A DNA stretch of 64,000 nucleotides. Origin: Sphingopyxis macrogoltabida. GTDB taxonomy: Bacteria > Pseudomonadota > Alphaproteobacteria > Sphingomonadales > Sphingomonadaceae. A program made the translations under genes and the position numbers. The notes beneath the pieces are model-generated. The model had not been told where the DNA came from. It made no database searches and was given only the letters and a program-made list of their open reading frames with translations. The stretch lies in assembly GCF_001314325.1 (NCBI RefSeq), contig NZ_CP009430.1, forward strand, positions 358,456 to 422,455, read 5' to 3'. This document shows positions 32,626-41,599 of the stretch, one piece after another (position 1 is the stretch's first letter; each line of letters starts with the position of its first letter).

Positions 32626-33999
32626 CTATTCGTGCGGACGCGGCCAAGGCGTGGAGGTCACGACCTGCCGCGCATAAAGCTCGTAGGCTACGGCCCGGAT
32701 CTCATGGACAGCGATGTCCTCTGGCATCAGACGCAAGCTGAGGGGTCGGTCATCATCGATGTCGGGTTGGACGAAAGTATCCGGAAGGGGCGCCGCTATC
32801 TGAGGGACGGAACCGTTCAGAGGAGCCAGCGGATCGGGTAGCGGGATCGCATCGATCTCCTGCACGTCGAGACGGATGCTGTCGTCGTAGTCATCTGCGT
32901 CGACGTCGATGGTTCGTATGTCGAGATCGATGTAATGGGTGTGATGCGGGAAGGGCTCGACGCGGGCCGACCGATTGAAGAGCATGACGTTGCCACCGGT
33001 CAGGCCGCGCTGCGTCGAATGATAAAGAATGCCGTCGATCGGGGGCGCCAGGCGGTGCTCGAGATATTCCGCAACCACCTGCGTCGGGACGTATCCGAGC
33101 ATCTCGGCGCCGGGCATGACCGGACGCGAAATTTGTTCGCCGAGCGAACGCAGGAAATGTGCGCGGTCGCGCTTCACCTCGAACTCGGGATCAAAGGGAT
33201 TTGCCTCGGGCACGAGATTTTCGAGCGCGCTGAAGTCGAGCAGTTGCAAGGGCCGCAGAACTTCGAAGCGGCTTACGACGACCTGCGCGCCGACCGGCGG
33301 CCGGATTTCGGCGACACAGGTCGCCTCGTCGATCGCGCCATAGAAGCCCGGGATGCCGGCGGCATTGAGGCGGCCGCCCTGCCCGATGCCCGGCGGCAAC
33401 GGACCGATCTGGAGGACGGGCTGGCTCAAGATGCGGCGCAGTTCGTCTTCGTTCGACGCGACACGGGCGCGATAGAAGTGGCTTCCCGGTTCTCCGGGAA
33501 GGACGCGCCTGATCACTGATTCGGCGTTCCTAGTGCGATGATTGCCGATGTCCGCAAAGACATCGTCGAGCCAGGCGATGGCTTCCGCGTTGATATGCCG
33601 CGCGGTCTTGCGCAGGGTGTTGCAAAACCGCTCCCACCGCTCTTCCTGCCAGAATTGGGGCGTGCGGCAGCGCTTGAAACCTGTCGAATAATCGTAGGGA
33701 TTGCCTTCTGAGTCCTCGCCGTAAATTTCGCTAAGGTGTTCTTCGATGCGGAAGGCCAAGTCGGAACCTATACCCGCGATGTCGGCGAAGATGGCGGCGG
33801 CCCCGGGGCTTTGGTCGTAGGGCGTGAGCTCGAAGTTGGGACGGAAAGCTTCGTCAATTCGCTCGGCAAGCAGCACGAACGGGACCGACGCGCGCATTTC
33901 GCCGCATTCGGCGCAGGTCGCGTTCCGGGCATCGGACGCCAGCCGGGTGCGCAAGTGAACATTGCCGATGCATTCGAGACAAACGGGATGGGTCATCAT
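32626..33999 (-). CDS. RES-domain protein with N-terminal zinc-finger and HEPN-like region
   Basis: 457 aa from MMTHPVCLECIGNVHLR (a second ATG is at 33996). CLECIGN and CAECGE form a likely zinc site. A helical region follows, then the RES domain: HFYRARVASNEDELRRI with the conserved Arg, LNAAGIPGFYGAIDEATCVAEIRP with Tyr and Glu, and YLEHRLAPPIDGILYHSTQRG with Ser. The layout matches RES proteins with an added N-terminal domain, distinct from the short RES toxin at 10227. No separate antitoxin is adjacent; the broken MNT-HEPN gene lies just upstream. Confidence 0.8.
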   Translation of the reverse strand: MMTHPVCLECIGNVHLRTRLASDARNATCAECGEMRASVPFVLLAERIDEAFRPNFELTPYDQSPGAAAIFADIAGIGSDLAFRIEEHLSEIYGEDSEGNPYDYSTGFKRCRTPQFWQEERWERFCNTLRKTARHINAEAIAWLDDVFADIGNHRTRNAESVIRRVLPGEPGSHFYRARVASNEDELRRILSQPVLQIGPLPPGIGQGGRLNAAGIPGFYGAIDEATCVAEIRPPVGAQVVVSRFEVLRPLQLLDFSALENLVPEANPFDPEFEVKRDRAHFLRSLGEQISRPVMPGAEMLGYVPTQVVAEYLEHRLAPPIDGILYHSTQRGLTGGNVMLFNRSARVEPFPHHTHYIDLDIRTIDVDADDYDDSIRLDVQEIDAIPLPDPLAPLNGSVPQIAAPLPDTFVQPDIDDDRPLSLRLMPEDIAVHEIRAVAYELYARQVVTSTPWPRPHE

Positions 34000-34066
34000 C
34001 GTGCGATGCGGCAATTTCGATCGCGAAGCCGCCGATAACAAGCGGGATAGCTGCTGCCGAGGCGCA

Positions 34067-34222
34067 TCACGGCGGCGGCGCGTCCAGTCTCGCGCGGTCG
34101 TCGTCAACCGCTTTCGCGAGCGCGGCCAGATGCTCGGCACAAACCTCCTGCACGATCGCGCTCAACTCTCGGACACGTTCCCCGAGCCACGCTAGATCGT
34201 CGGCTTCGATCCGGTAGTGCTT
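34067..34222 (-). pseudogene. MNT-HEPN gene, C-terminal fragment
   Basis: Reads KHYRIEADDLAWLGERVRELSAIVQEVCAEHL and ends RARLDAPPP then TGA at 34067. It continues the sequence EAYVKARYSK that ends at 38632 across RIT1. With the pieces at 38632-39011 and 40281-40709 it rebuilds one gene. The passenger in RIT1 has a comparable C-terminus (YDIGSDDLQAIRAAVAML), which supports the join. Confidence 0.8.
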
Positions 34223-34224
34223 GG

Positions 34225-34315
34225 ATTATGCCGAGCGCCACACTATGCCGAGCGGGCGCGGTAGGTCCCGGCTTTCCAGCAACTTTGCGGTGATCGGCTC
34301 GGCATAGTTTTACGC
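34225..34315 (+). repeat. RIT1 left terminal inverted repeat
   Basis: 91 bp, starting ATTATGCCGAGCGCCACAC and ending GGCATAGTTTTACGC. It matches the right copy exactly in inverted orientation and contains three copies of the ATGCCGA half-site motif. Confidence 0.9.
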
Positions 34316-34347
34316 TCCTCCCTGCACCCATCGCAGAGGAGGAAGCT

Positions 34348-35589
34348 ATGACGCTAAATGATTTTTTGAACGGAAGCTGGACGATCCGCGATTTGCGGGC
34401 GGGGCCATTCAGGGACTGCATCGACCTGTATTCGGACCGGCTTCGCAACGACGGCTACAGCACGGTCACGGCAAGATATTCGGTCAGGATCGTCAACGGT
34501 TTCATCCGGTGGCTGACCGAGCGCCATTTCGATCGCCGCAACATCAACGAACAGCTCGCCGCTCGCTTTTTTGAGGATGGGGATCGGGGTTGCCGTTTGC
34601 GGGGCGGCGACCCGGCGGCGATCGGTAGATTTGTGGAGGTCCTCCGCGAGGCGAAGATTGTCGCTCCGGCGTTACCGCTTCCGTCCAGCCCCACCGATCA
34701 GATACTCGAGCGCTTCCGCGCGTATCTCGATCATCGGCACGGTCTCAACGCGAGGTCGTGCGCGGCCTATGTCAAGTTCACGCGCCCCTTTTTGCGCGAC
34801 ATGTCGATTACCGGGCCTGGCGATTTCGCTCAACTGACAACGGCCGACGTCCTCGGATATGTCGAACGGCGTGCCCGCGACGCCAGTGCGGCGACGGCGG
34901 TGGCGATGTGCTCACGGCTCCGATCGTTCCTGCGATATCTTCAGGTCGAAGGCTTGATCGCGAACGATCTTGCGGCCTGCGTCCCCTCGGTAAAAAAGTG
35001 GCGCTTTACAGCGCTGCCGACCTATCTTTCGGCCGCGCAGCTTGAGCAGGTGCTCCAGCACTGTGACCAGAACACCGCTTCAGGGCGCCGCGATTATGCG
35101 ATCCTGCTATTGCTCTCCCGGCTTGGACTGCGGGCACAAGAAGTGGCGACCCTCACGCTCGATGACATCGACTGGCGCGCTGGGCAGTTCCGCATTCAGG
35201 GCAAGGGACGGCAACAGGCGATCATGCCGCTGCCTCCCGATGTTGGCGCCGCCATCGCCGCATATCTTCAGAGCGGTCGCCCGGTATCCGATAGACGCCA
35301 GCTCTTCCTGAAGGCCTACCCGCCGCATTCGGGATTCCCGCCGACGAGCGGCATCAGGGATATTGCCGGGAGAGCGCTCCGGCGGGCGGGGATCAGCGAT
35401 ATCGCCCATCGCGGTTCGCATATATTCCGCCACAGCCTTGCAACCGAACTTCTGCGTTCGGGCGCCGCTCTGACCCAGATCAGCCAGGTGCTGCGGCATA
35501 AAGATCACGATACCACGCGCATCTACGCGAAGGTGGATCTGGCAAGCCTGCGTACCCTGAGCCAGCCATGGCCGGGAGGCGTGCAATGA
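34348..35589 (+). CDS. RitA tyrosine recombinase (RIT1)
   Basis: 413 aa behind GAGGAGGAAGC. The N-terminal SAM-like core-binding domain is followed by the catalytic domain: first Arg in LLSRLGLRAQEVATL, HxxR in GSHIFRHSLATEL, then H and the Tyr nucleophile in LRHKDHDTTRIYAKVD. The stop overlaps the RitB start (ATGA). It is the first of the trio and is complete. Confidence 0.9.
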   Translation: MTLNDFLNGSWTIRDLRAGPFRDCIDLYSDRLRNDGYSTVTARYSVRIVNGFIRWLTERHFDRRNINEQLAARFFEDGDRGCRLRGGDPAAIGRFVEVLREAKIVAPALPLPSSPTDQILERFRAYLDHRHGLNARSCAAYVKFTRPFLRDMSITGPGDFAQLTTADVLGYVERRARDASAATAVAMCSRLRSFLRYLQVEGLIANDLAACVPSVKKWRFTALPTYLSAAQLEQVLQHCDQNTASGRRDYAILLLLSRLGLRAQEVATLTLDDIDWRAGQFRIQGKGRQQAIMPLPPDVGAAIAAYLQSGRPVSDRRQLFLKAYPPHSGFPPTSGIRDIAGRALRRAGISDIAHRGSHIFRHSLATELLRSGAALTQISQVLRHKDHDTTRIYAKVDLASLRTLSQPWPGGVQ

Positions 35590-36513
35590 GCCCGCTACGC
35601 GACGCGCTCGAGCGCTACATCACCATGCGCCGCGGGTTCGGATACAAGCTGCGATGCCAGGCTCTGCTGCTCTCGCGTTTCGTCGCCGACATGGAGCAAC
35701 AGGGTGCGGCGATTATCACCACCAAGCTTGCCCTCGACTGGGCCACCAAGGAGGCAAGGCCGCCAACCTGGCCGGGACGCCTGTCGGCCGTCCGCGCCTT
35801 TGCCAGGCATTTGTCGAGCACCGAGCCGCGCACCCAGATTCCGCCGACGGACATCCTCGCGGCAAGGCAGCGCCGAACGCCCTATATCTATACCGACCAG
35901 GAGATCGGCAGCCTGCTCAATGCGATGCTGACGGTTCGCTCGGCGAAGGGCCTGCATCGCTGGACCTATTACTGCATTTTCGGCCTGCTTGCGGTCACTG
36001 GATTACGGATCGGTGAAGCGCTCAGGCTCAAGCATGACGATGTCGATCTCGGCGCTGGCCTTCTGACTATCCGCGATACCAAGTTCGGCAAGTCCCGCCT
36101 CGTTCCGATCCATTCGACCACGGTTGCCGTGCTCACCGATTACGCCAAGCGCCGCGATGCAGTCTGCTTCACGCCGATCAGCCCGACATTCTTCGTCGGG
36201 GAACAAGGTCGCGCGTTAAATCATAGCGCGATCCATCTGATATTTCGTACGGTCGCTCGCCAGATCGGCTTTGCGCCGTCCCGGCGATGCATATCGCGGC
36301 CCGCGCATTCACGACCTGCGCCACAGCTATGCGGTCGCCACCCTGCTGCGCTGGTACCGTGCCGGCGACGACGTCGAGCAGCGATTGCCCATCCTGTCGA
36401 CCTATCTAGGGCACAGCCATACCAGTTGCACATATTGGTATCTGTCGGCCTGTCCCGAGCTGATGGAGCATGCCGCGCGGCGGCTCGATGCCCGATGGGA
36501 GCAGGCGTCATGA
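35586..36513 (+). pseudogene. RitB tyrosine recombinase (RIT1), frameshifted
   Basis: Starts MSPLRDALERYITMRRGFGYKL and has the first catalytic Arg in AVTGLRIGEALRL. Near 36271-36275 an extra T (GGCTTTGCG where GGCTTGCG restores the frame) shifts it. The other frame then gives RRPGDAYRGPRIHDLRHSYAVATLL, YLGHSHTSCTYWYLS and the proper end at 36513. Without the correction translation runs on, in frame, into RitC as a long fusion lacking the RitB HxxR and Tyr. RitB of RIT2 and RIT3 confirms the expected sequence. Confidence 0.85.
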
Positions 36514-37511
36514 CCCGGTCCCCGTCCATTGCGCCACTGATCGAGCGGTATTTCGCTCAGCGCCTCATGCATCAGCGCGGTGTCAGCCCGCACACCGTCG
36601 CATCCTACCGCGACACGTTCCGGCTGCTGTTGCGCTTTGCACAGCGCAGGCTCGGGAAGCCGCCTTCGCACCTCGATCTCGCCGATCTCGATGCCCCCTT
36701 CATCATCGCCTTCCTCGACGATCTCGAAGCGGGCCGCGCGATCGGAGCCAAGACCCGCAACCTCCGGCTGACGGCGATACGGGCGTTCTTCCGTTTTCTC
36801 GCTTTCGAGGAACCGGCAAGCAGCGGGCAGATTCAGCGCATTCTCGCGATCCCCGGCAAGCTCACCGAGAAGCGCGAGGTCCATTTCCTGTCGCGCCCGG
36901 AGATCGACGCGGTCCTCGCCGCGCCCGATCGAACATGCTGGCTCGGCCGCCGCGATCATATGCTGCTGCTCTTCGCGATCCAGACGGGCCTGCGCCTTTC
37001 GGAGATCGCCAGCCTTGATCGCAGCGACATCATGCTCGGCACCGGCGCGCATGTCCGATGCGTCGGCAAGGGCCGCAAAGAACGGCGCACGCCGCTCGCA
37101 GGCAAGGTCCGCGCTGCGATGCAGAACTGGCTGAAGGAGTCGCCACGCGGCGGGGCATCGGCGCTGTTCCCCAACATCCACGGTGGCCGCCTCAGCCCCG
37201 ACGCCATCCAGTATCTGCTCGCCAAGCACGTCCGGACGGCGCGCGCGCATTGCCCATCGCTGCGACACAAGCGGGTATCGCCGCATGTCCTTCGGCACAC
37301 CGCCGCGATGGAACTGCTCCAGGCGGGTGTCGACCTGTCGGTGATCGCGCTGTGGCTCGGACATGAGTCGATCCTGACGACGCAGGCCTATCTCCATGCT
37401 CATATCGCACTCAAGACCGCCGCGCTCGCCAAGCTCCAGCCGCATAATATGAAGCGACCCGGGCGGTTCGAACCGGAAGATCGACTGCTGGCCTTTCTCG
37501 ACGCGCTGTAG
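36510..37511 (+). CDS. RitC tyrosine recombinase (RIT1)
   Basis: 333 aa. N-terminal core-binding domain (GVSPHTVASYRDTFRLLLRFA) and catalytic residues in AIQTGLRLSEIASL (Arg), VSPHVLRHTAAMEL (HxxR), LWLGHESILTTQAYLHAH (H and Tyr). Its ATG overlaps the RitB stop. It closely matches RitC of RIT2 and more distantly that of RIT3. Confidence 0.9.
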   Translation: MTRSPSIAPLIERYFAQRLMHQRGVSPHTVASYRDTFRLLLRFAQRRLGKPPSHLDLADLDAPFIIAFLDDLEAGRAIGAKTRNLRLTAIRAFFRFLAFEEPASSGQIQRILAIPGKLTEKREVHFLSRPEIDAVLAAPDRTCWLGRRDHMLLLFAIQTGLRLSEIASLDRSDIMLGTGAHVRCVGKGRKERRTPLAGKVRAAMQNWLKESPRGGASALFPNIHGGRLSPDAIQYLLAKHVRTARAHCPSLRHKRVSPHVLRHTAAMELLQAGVDLSVIALWLGHESILTTQAYLHAHIALKTAALAKLQPHNMKRPGRFEPEDRLLAFLDAL

Positions 37512-37529
37512 CTCGGACCGCCGCAGCGA

Positions 37530-38435
37530 TCAGAGGTCGGCCTTCTGCCGGAGCCCATCGAGCCATTCGCGCGACACCGTCTCAACCGTGTCGCGCAGCA
37601 TGGCCACCGCCGCCCTGATCGCCTGCAGATCATCGCTGCCGATATCGTACGCAGCCGAGTAGCGCGCCTCGACATAAGCGCGTTTCGCCAGTTCGAAGCG
37701 CCGGCGATCGACCTTCGTTGCCCTCGGCCAGGCCTCGACGAGCCGCGTCTCCCGGTCCTCGGCGAGCGAACGCAAAAACTTCAGATTATGCGAACGCGGA
37801 ACATATTGGCTGCGCACCAGAAGGAAGCAGGTGTACGCCCGCTCGGCAGCCTGATGCAGCGTGAAGGCGGCGTCGTTCTTGTGTCCTTTGCCGATATAAA
37901 AATCGGCCCCCTCAAGCGCCGTGTCGACCTTGGCCAACCAGTCCGCAAAATAGCCGCTCGCCATTTCATAGGCATCCGCCGCGGTCAGCGGCTGCGGCGT
38001 GGCGAGCGCCGTGCCGTGCAACTCGTAGAGAGCGACACCGTCCTGCGCGATGTCGACCCAAAAATACTCGCCGCGAGTGAGCCCCCGATTCACCTCTTCG
38101 AGCGTGTGGACGATAATGTTCACGGGCCGTGCAATCGCCGCATCACGCAGGATCTTGTCCTCGGCGACATACCAATATTCCGCGATATCGGCGAGGTCAG
38201 CGTGGCTGACGATGATCAGCAGATCATAATCAGACTGATACCCGTTCTCGGGCTCATCGACCCAGTCGCCGCGCGCATAGCTGCCGAAGAGGATGACCTT
38301 CCGGACCTTGCCGTTCTTCTTCCACGGCTGCGTCGCGCGCGAGATCGCGACGGCAAATTCGTCCATCAAAATCCGCGTTGCTAGCGCCAGTTCTTCCTGC
38401 TGCGCCGGCGGAAGATGATCGACATCGTTCTTCAT
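37530..38435 (-). CDS. MNT-HEPN fusion protein (RIT1 passenger)
   Basis: 301 aa. The N-terminal minimal nucleotidyltransferase has VILFGSYARGDWVDEPENGYQSDYDLLI, with the GS and DxD pattern. The C-terminal HEPN-like part has HKNDAAFTLHQAAERAYTCFLLV and RSQYVPRSHNLKFL. Such proteins belong to toxin-antitoxin or defence settings (MNT AMPylates the HEPN RNase). Here both domains are on one chain. It is intact and lies between RitC and the right repeat, convergent with RitC (19-nt gap). The interrupted target gene is a paralogue. Confidence 0.82.
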   Translation of the reverse strand: MKNDVDHLPPAQQEELALATRILMDEFAVAISRATQPWKKNGKVRKVILFGSYARGDWVDEPENGYQSDYDLLIIVSHADLADIAEYWYVAEDKILRDAAIARPVNIIVHTLEEVNRGLTRGEYFWVDIAQDGVALYELHGTALATPQPLTAADAYEMASGYFADWLAKVDTALEGADFYIGKGHKNDAAFTLHQAAERAYTCFLLVRSQYVPRSHNLKFLRSLAEDRETRLVEAWPRATKVDRRRFELAKRAYVEARYSAAYDIGSDDLQAIRAAVAMLRDTVETVSREWLDGLRQKADL

Positions 38436-38513
38436 CCCCGGAGTCTCGCCATCTTCACGCCCGGTGGCAAGACCTCATTGCGGCCGATCGGCATCGATTG
38501 CCCCAGATCGGAT

Positions 38514-38604
38514 GCGTAAAACTATGCCGAGCCGATCACCGCAAAGTTGCTGGAAAGCCGGGACCTACCGCGCCCGCTCGGCATAGTGTGGCGCTCGGCA
38601 TAAT
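38514..38604 (-). repeat. RIT1 right terminal inverted repeat
   Basis: 91 bp, identical to the left copy in inverted orientation. It overlaps no coding region. Confidence 0.9.
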
Positions 38605-38609
38605 CAAAG

Positions 38610-38629
38610 TTATGCCGAACTCGGCATAA
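38610..38629. repeat. RIT1 junction dyad
   Basis: Half-site TTATGCCGA, 2-nt spacer AC, then TCGGCATAA: a perfect dyad 5 bp outside the right repeat and 2 bp from where the target gene resumes. The same half-site and layout occur at RIT2 and a variant at RIT3. Confidence 0.8.
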
Positions 38630-38631
38630 TT

Positions 38632-39011
38632 TCGAATAGCGTGCCTTCACATAGGCCTCTTTCAGCAGACTGAACCGTCGGCGCGCTTCTTTCGTATCGT
38701 CCGGCCAGACGTAGACGAGGCGCGGATCCAGCCTCCGCCCTTGTTTGCGGAGGTTCTCGATGTTGTGGCTGTGCGATGTGTAGAACGTGCACGTCAGCAA
38801 CAGAGTGTGATAGAGCCGCTCGGTCGTTTGGTGGAGCTGGAAGGCGGCGTTTTTGAGGAAAACTTGGCTCGTACCTTCGGCAAGGGCCAACTCAAACATT
38901 TTGTAGAAGGCGCCAGCGCTGGGGAACCATTCTTCATAATATTCGCGCGCAAGCTTCAACGCATCGGCGGGGCGCTTCGGCTTTGGCGTCGCGAGTTCGC
39001 TGTCGTCGGAC
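38632..39011 (-). pseudogene. MNT-HEPN gene, middle fragment
   Basis: Reads DDSELATPKPKRPADALKLAREYYEEWFPSAG, then the HEPN helices FLKNAAFQLHQTTERLYHTLLLTCTFYTSHSHNIENL, ending EAYVKARYSK at RIT1. The right side joins YQS of the N-terminal piece across the IS3 element, with the GGAC duplication accounting for the overlap. Confidence 0.85.
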
Positions 39012-39043
39012 TGACGTGACCCCCTGGTTTCCACCAGCCGGGA

Positions 39044-39955
39044 TTAGAGCCCAGCAGCTTTGTTGCGCATGAGCGCGGTGTAAGCAATGGCCTGCGCAGC
39101 GGAGCCCGAAGGGCGTAGCTGCGCAGGCCATTGCTTATGCAGTTCGGCGGCGAACGCCGCCGGTGTCTCATATCCAAGTGCCGAGTGCGGCCGCGACTGG
39201 TTGTAATCTTCGGCCCAGGCCGCGATCACTGTGCGGGCATGGTCGAGGTCGAGGAACAGCGTCTCGTTCAGAAGCTCATCACGCATCCGGCCATTGAAGC
39301 TCTCGACATAGCCGTTCTGCATCGGCTTGCCGGGTGCGATATAATGCCACTCGACGCCGACCTCACCGCACCATGCGAGCACCGCGTTCGATGTCAGCTC
39401 GGTCCCGTTGTCGCTGACGATCATCCCCGGCCTGCCGCGTTCCTCGATCAGATCGCTGAGCTCGCGCACGACCCGGCGCCCGGAGATCGACGTGTCGGGC
39501 ACCGCGCGCAGGCACTCCCGCGTCACGTCGTCGACGATGTTGAGCACCCGGAACCGCCGGCCTGACGCCATCTGATCATGCACGAAGTCGAGGCTCCACC
39601 GCTGGTTCGGTAGCGCCAGCACCGGTGCGGGCGCCCGAGCACCGATCGCCCGGCGCCGGTTACGTCTTCGTCGGACCATCAGTCCTTCCTCCCGATACAG
39701 GCGCTGAGTCTTCTTCCTGTTGATCATCACGCCCTCCCGGCGCAGCAGGATATGCAGGCGTCGATAACCGAACCGGCGACGCTGCTGCGCCAGCTCGCGC
39801 AGCTTCTCCCGAACCTCGGCATCGTCACCACGCTGCGACCGGTAGCGCATGCTCTTCCGATCGGCCCCTGTGACACGGCACGCCCGCCGCTCGCTCATCC
39901 CATGGCAAGCCTGGAGATGGGCGACCGCTTCCCGCTGAACGGCGGGCGTCACCAT
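39044..39955 (-). CDS. IS3-family transposase OrfB
   Basis: Catalytic DDE domain: [24 protein letters not shown] (first Asp), [19 protein letters not shown] (second Asp), [18 protein letters not shown] (Glu). From [15 protein letters not shown] it is 303 aa. In this family OrfB is normally made as a fusion with OrfA by a -1 ribosomal slip, and the frames overlap here by 7 nt (39949-39955). Confidence 0.88.
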   Translation of the reverse strand: MVTPAVQREAVAHLQACHGMSERRACRVTGADRKSMRYRSQRGDDAEVREKLRELAQQRRRFGYRRLHILLRREGVMINRKKTQRLYREEGLMVRRRRNRRRAIGARAPAPVLALPNQRWSLDFVHDQMASGRRFRVLNIVDDVTRECLRAVPDTSISGRRVVRELSDLIEERGRPGMIVSDNGTELTSNAVLAWCGEVGVEWHYIAPGKPMQNGYVESFNGRMRDELLNETLFLDLDHARTVIAAWAEDYNQSRPHSALGYETPAAFAAELHKQWPAQLRPSGSAAQAIAYTALMRNKAAGL

Positions 39956-40215
39956 TTTTTTGTGAGAAGATCCTTCAGCGCCGCATTGTCGAGCATCGAG
40001 TCCGCAAGCAGCCGCTTCAGCTTCGCGTTCTCGTCCTCGAGCGAGCGCAGCCGCTTCGCCTCGGACACCTCCAGGCCGCCATACTTGGCCTTCCAGTTGT
40101 AGATCGTTGCTTCCGACACCCCGTGTCGCCGCGCCAGCTCGCCGGTCTTCGCGCCCGCCTCCGCTTCCTTCAATACCCCGATGATCTGCTCTTCCGAAAA
40201 CCTCAAACGCTTCAT
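39949..40215 (-). CDS. IS3-family transposase OrfA
   Basis: 88 aa. The HTH is [44 protein letters not shown], followed by a leucine-zipper helix ([30 protein letters not shown]). It binds the terminal repeats. Ends KKW before the OrfB frame. Confidence 0.9.
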   Translation of the reverse strand: MKRLRFSEEQIIGVLKEAEAGAKTGELARRHGVSEATIYNWKAKYGGLEVSEAKRLRSLEDENAKLKRLLADSMLDNAALKDLLTKKW

Positions 40216-40280
40216 CTGTCCGTCCTTCCTTCAAGGCCGGACTCTAATCACTGTTGGAGGAAAATCAGGGGGTCACGTCA

Positions 40281-40709
40281 GGACTGGTAGAGGACGACAC
40301 CGTCCTTGACAACGTCAAGAAAGAAGAACCGGCCGTCGGCGAGATTGTTGTTCACCTGCTGGAGGGTATGAACGATCAGGCTGACCGGATGGCGCAGGCG
40401 GCCGAGGATGACATGGTCGCGGCTGAACCGGTCTTCGAGCTTGGTCCAATGTTCCGGTTCGGCGAGCTCGTCCTGATTGACGATGACGAGGATATCATAG
40501 TCCGACACATATCCCTTGGCGGTCTGGGGCTCATAGATGCCTTCGCCGCGCGCAATCGATCCATAGAGAATGACCTTCAGGATCCGGCCGGCCTTGCGAT
40601 CACCGATGGCAAGCTTGTGCGCTTCTTCGAACTCCTCGAAGATCGCACGCACGATCTGTTCGAGTTCGCGCTGATTTTTCGGGGGAAGATGGGAAATGTC
40701 GGAACGCAT
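40281..40709 (-). pseudogene. MNT-HEPN gene, N-terminal fragment
   Basis: Starts MRSDISHLPPKNQRELEQIVRAIFEEFEEAHKLA. The nucleotidyltransferase core is VILYGSIARGEGIYEPQTAKGYVSDYDILV (GS, DxD). It ends DVVKDGVVLYQS at the IS3 element. It resembles the intact RIT1 passenger along its whole length. Confidence 0.85.
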
Positions 40710-40738
40710 GACGCTGCTACCTGCATGAGGGTTGGGCG

Positions 40739-41257
40739 CTAGGCAATGGGTTTGCCGTCGTCGTCGTCTTGCAGCGCCGCGTCGAGCGAGAGAAGCGCGG
40801 ACGCAAGTTCGTCCTGTACATCGGCCGCCGACATCCCGAGCCGTGCAGCGATCCGGCCATAGTCGAGATCTTCGCGCGAGTGGAGGAGGAAGACCTGGCG
40901 GGCGATCGACGGCAGCCCGGCGATAGCAGCGGCGAGGCGCGCGGGATCGATACGATCGAAGGCAGTCACACCCGTGCGGGCCCGGAGCCAACCGCTCAGC
41001 CAGATGCCGTCGCGGTCGATCTGCTGCCGCGCATCATCGTCGATATGGACGCCAGGGTCTTCCTGCCAGTAGCGCCGTGTCGCAGCAATCAGATCGGGCG
41101 TCGCCGCGGTGCGGCAGTGCTCCTCAAGGATATGCCGAAGGCTCAGAGCAAGCGCGCGGCGGCGGGCACGGCCGCGGAGCCAAGCAAAAAACTCATCGTC
41201 GGCGGACAGCCGATCGCTAATCTGCAGGAGGAGTGCGCGCGTGATCAATAGGTCCAT
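40739..41257 (-). CDS. Sigma-70 region-4-type protein
   Basis: 172 aa from MDLLITRALLLQISDRL. The C-terminal part (AAAIAGLPSIARQVFLLHSREDLDYGRIAARLGMSAADVQDELASAL) is a sigma region 4.2 helix-turn-helix. The N-terminal half is not a clear region 2, so this may be an atypical ECF-like factor or a region-4-only regulator. It lies just upstream of the broken MNT-HEPN gene in the same direction. Its leader is the hairpin/polypurine element 41271-41338. Confidence 0.65.
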   Translation of the reverse strand: MDLLITRALLLQISDRLSADDEFFAWLRGRARRRALALSLRHILEEHCRTAATPDLIAATRRYWQEDPGVHIDDDARQQIDRDGIWLSGWLRARTGVTAFDRIDPARLAAAIAGLPSIARQVFLLHSREDLDYGRIAARLGMSAADVQDELASALLSLDAALQDDDDGKPIA

Positions 41258-41599
41258 GGGGGTGTCCTTTGCGGAAGGTCGGGACGCCGGGGGCCTTCCG
41301 CCACCGCATCCCTCGACCGCTCCCCTCCCCCTTTTCTCGATCCACCGGCCGCGAGTGGCGGGACACCGCCCACGGGCAGCCAAGCGCGCGGACCCGAAGC
41401 GTGGGGACTACCTTTTTGGACCAAATATCCCGTGCAAGTTCAGGCAATTCTGAGGCATTTTGATCGGCCGCAGATCGGCCAAGGCCGATAGATTTCTGGA
41501 GGGGGCAAAAATGGTGGCCGTCAGGGTTGGAGGTCGTTTGTTCGAAGCATCGCCCTGCCCTCTCGCGTCTGCTGAGCGCGGGTCGTGGGCCCGGTACGG
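41258..41599. other. Intergenic region between sigma-like and MarR genes
   Basis: The left part is the leader of the sigma-like gene. The right part (about 41400-41600) has lower GC and repeated GGCC-rich words (GATCGGCC twice, GGCCGATAG); no gene is supported. Divergent promoters for the two flanking genes would be expected here. Confidence 0.4.
41271..41338 (-). promoter_or_regulatory. Polypurine tract plus hairpin leader
   Basis: On the minus strand GAGAAAAGGGGGAGGGGA (41321-41338) is followed by an 8-bp perfect stem GCGGAAGG/CCTTCCGC (41271-41301), with the start codon 14 nt further on. Confidence 0.5.

Larger units (their letters stand above)
34223..38631 (+). mobile_element. RIT1: recombinase-in-trio element with MNT-HEPN passenger
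   Basis: About 4.4 kb inserted in an MNT-HEPN gene. It has 91-bp perfect terminal inverted repeats (34225-34315 and 38514-38604), three overlapping tyrosine recombinase genes, one minus-strand passenger gene and a 20-bp dyad at the right junction (38610-38629). RitB carries a frameshift, so autonomous movement is doubtful. The insertion point lies in the codons for SK of KARYSK-HYRIE. Base duplication at the target is at most two or three nt and not certain. Confidence 0.88.
39012..40280 (-). mobile_element. IS3-family element (IS407-like group)
   Basis: 1269 bp. Both ends read TGACGTGACCCCCTG inward, and it is flanked by a direct repeat GGAC (39008-39011 and 40281-40284), the 4-bp duplication expected for the IS407 group. 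It contains OrfA and OrfB in overlapping frames. It interrupts the MNT-HEPN gene between Gln-Ser and Asp-Asp of YQS-DDSE. Clean duplication and open frames suggest a recent insertion. Confidence 0.9.

Noticed and set aside
35568..37511. Single 647-codon recombinase
   Set aside because: It is the artefact of the RitB frameshift; the true trio is RitB plus RitC, as in RIT2 and RIT3.
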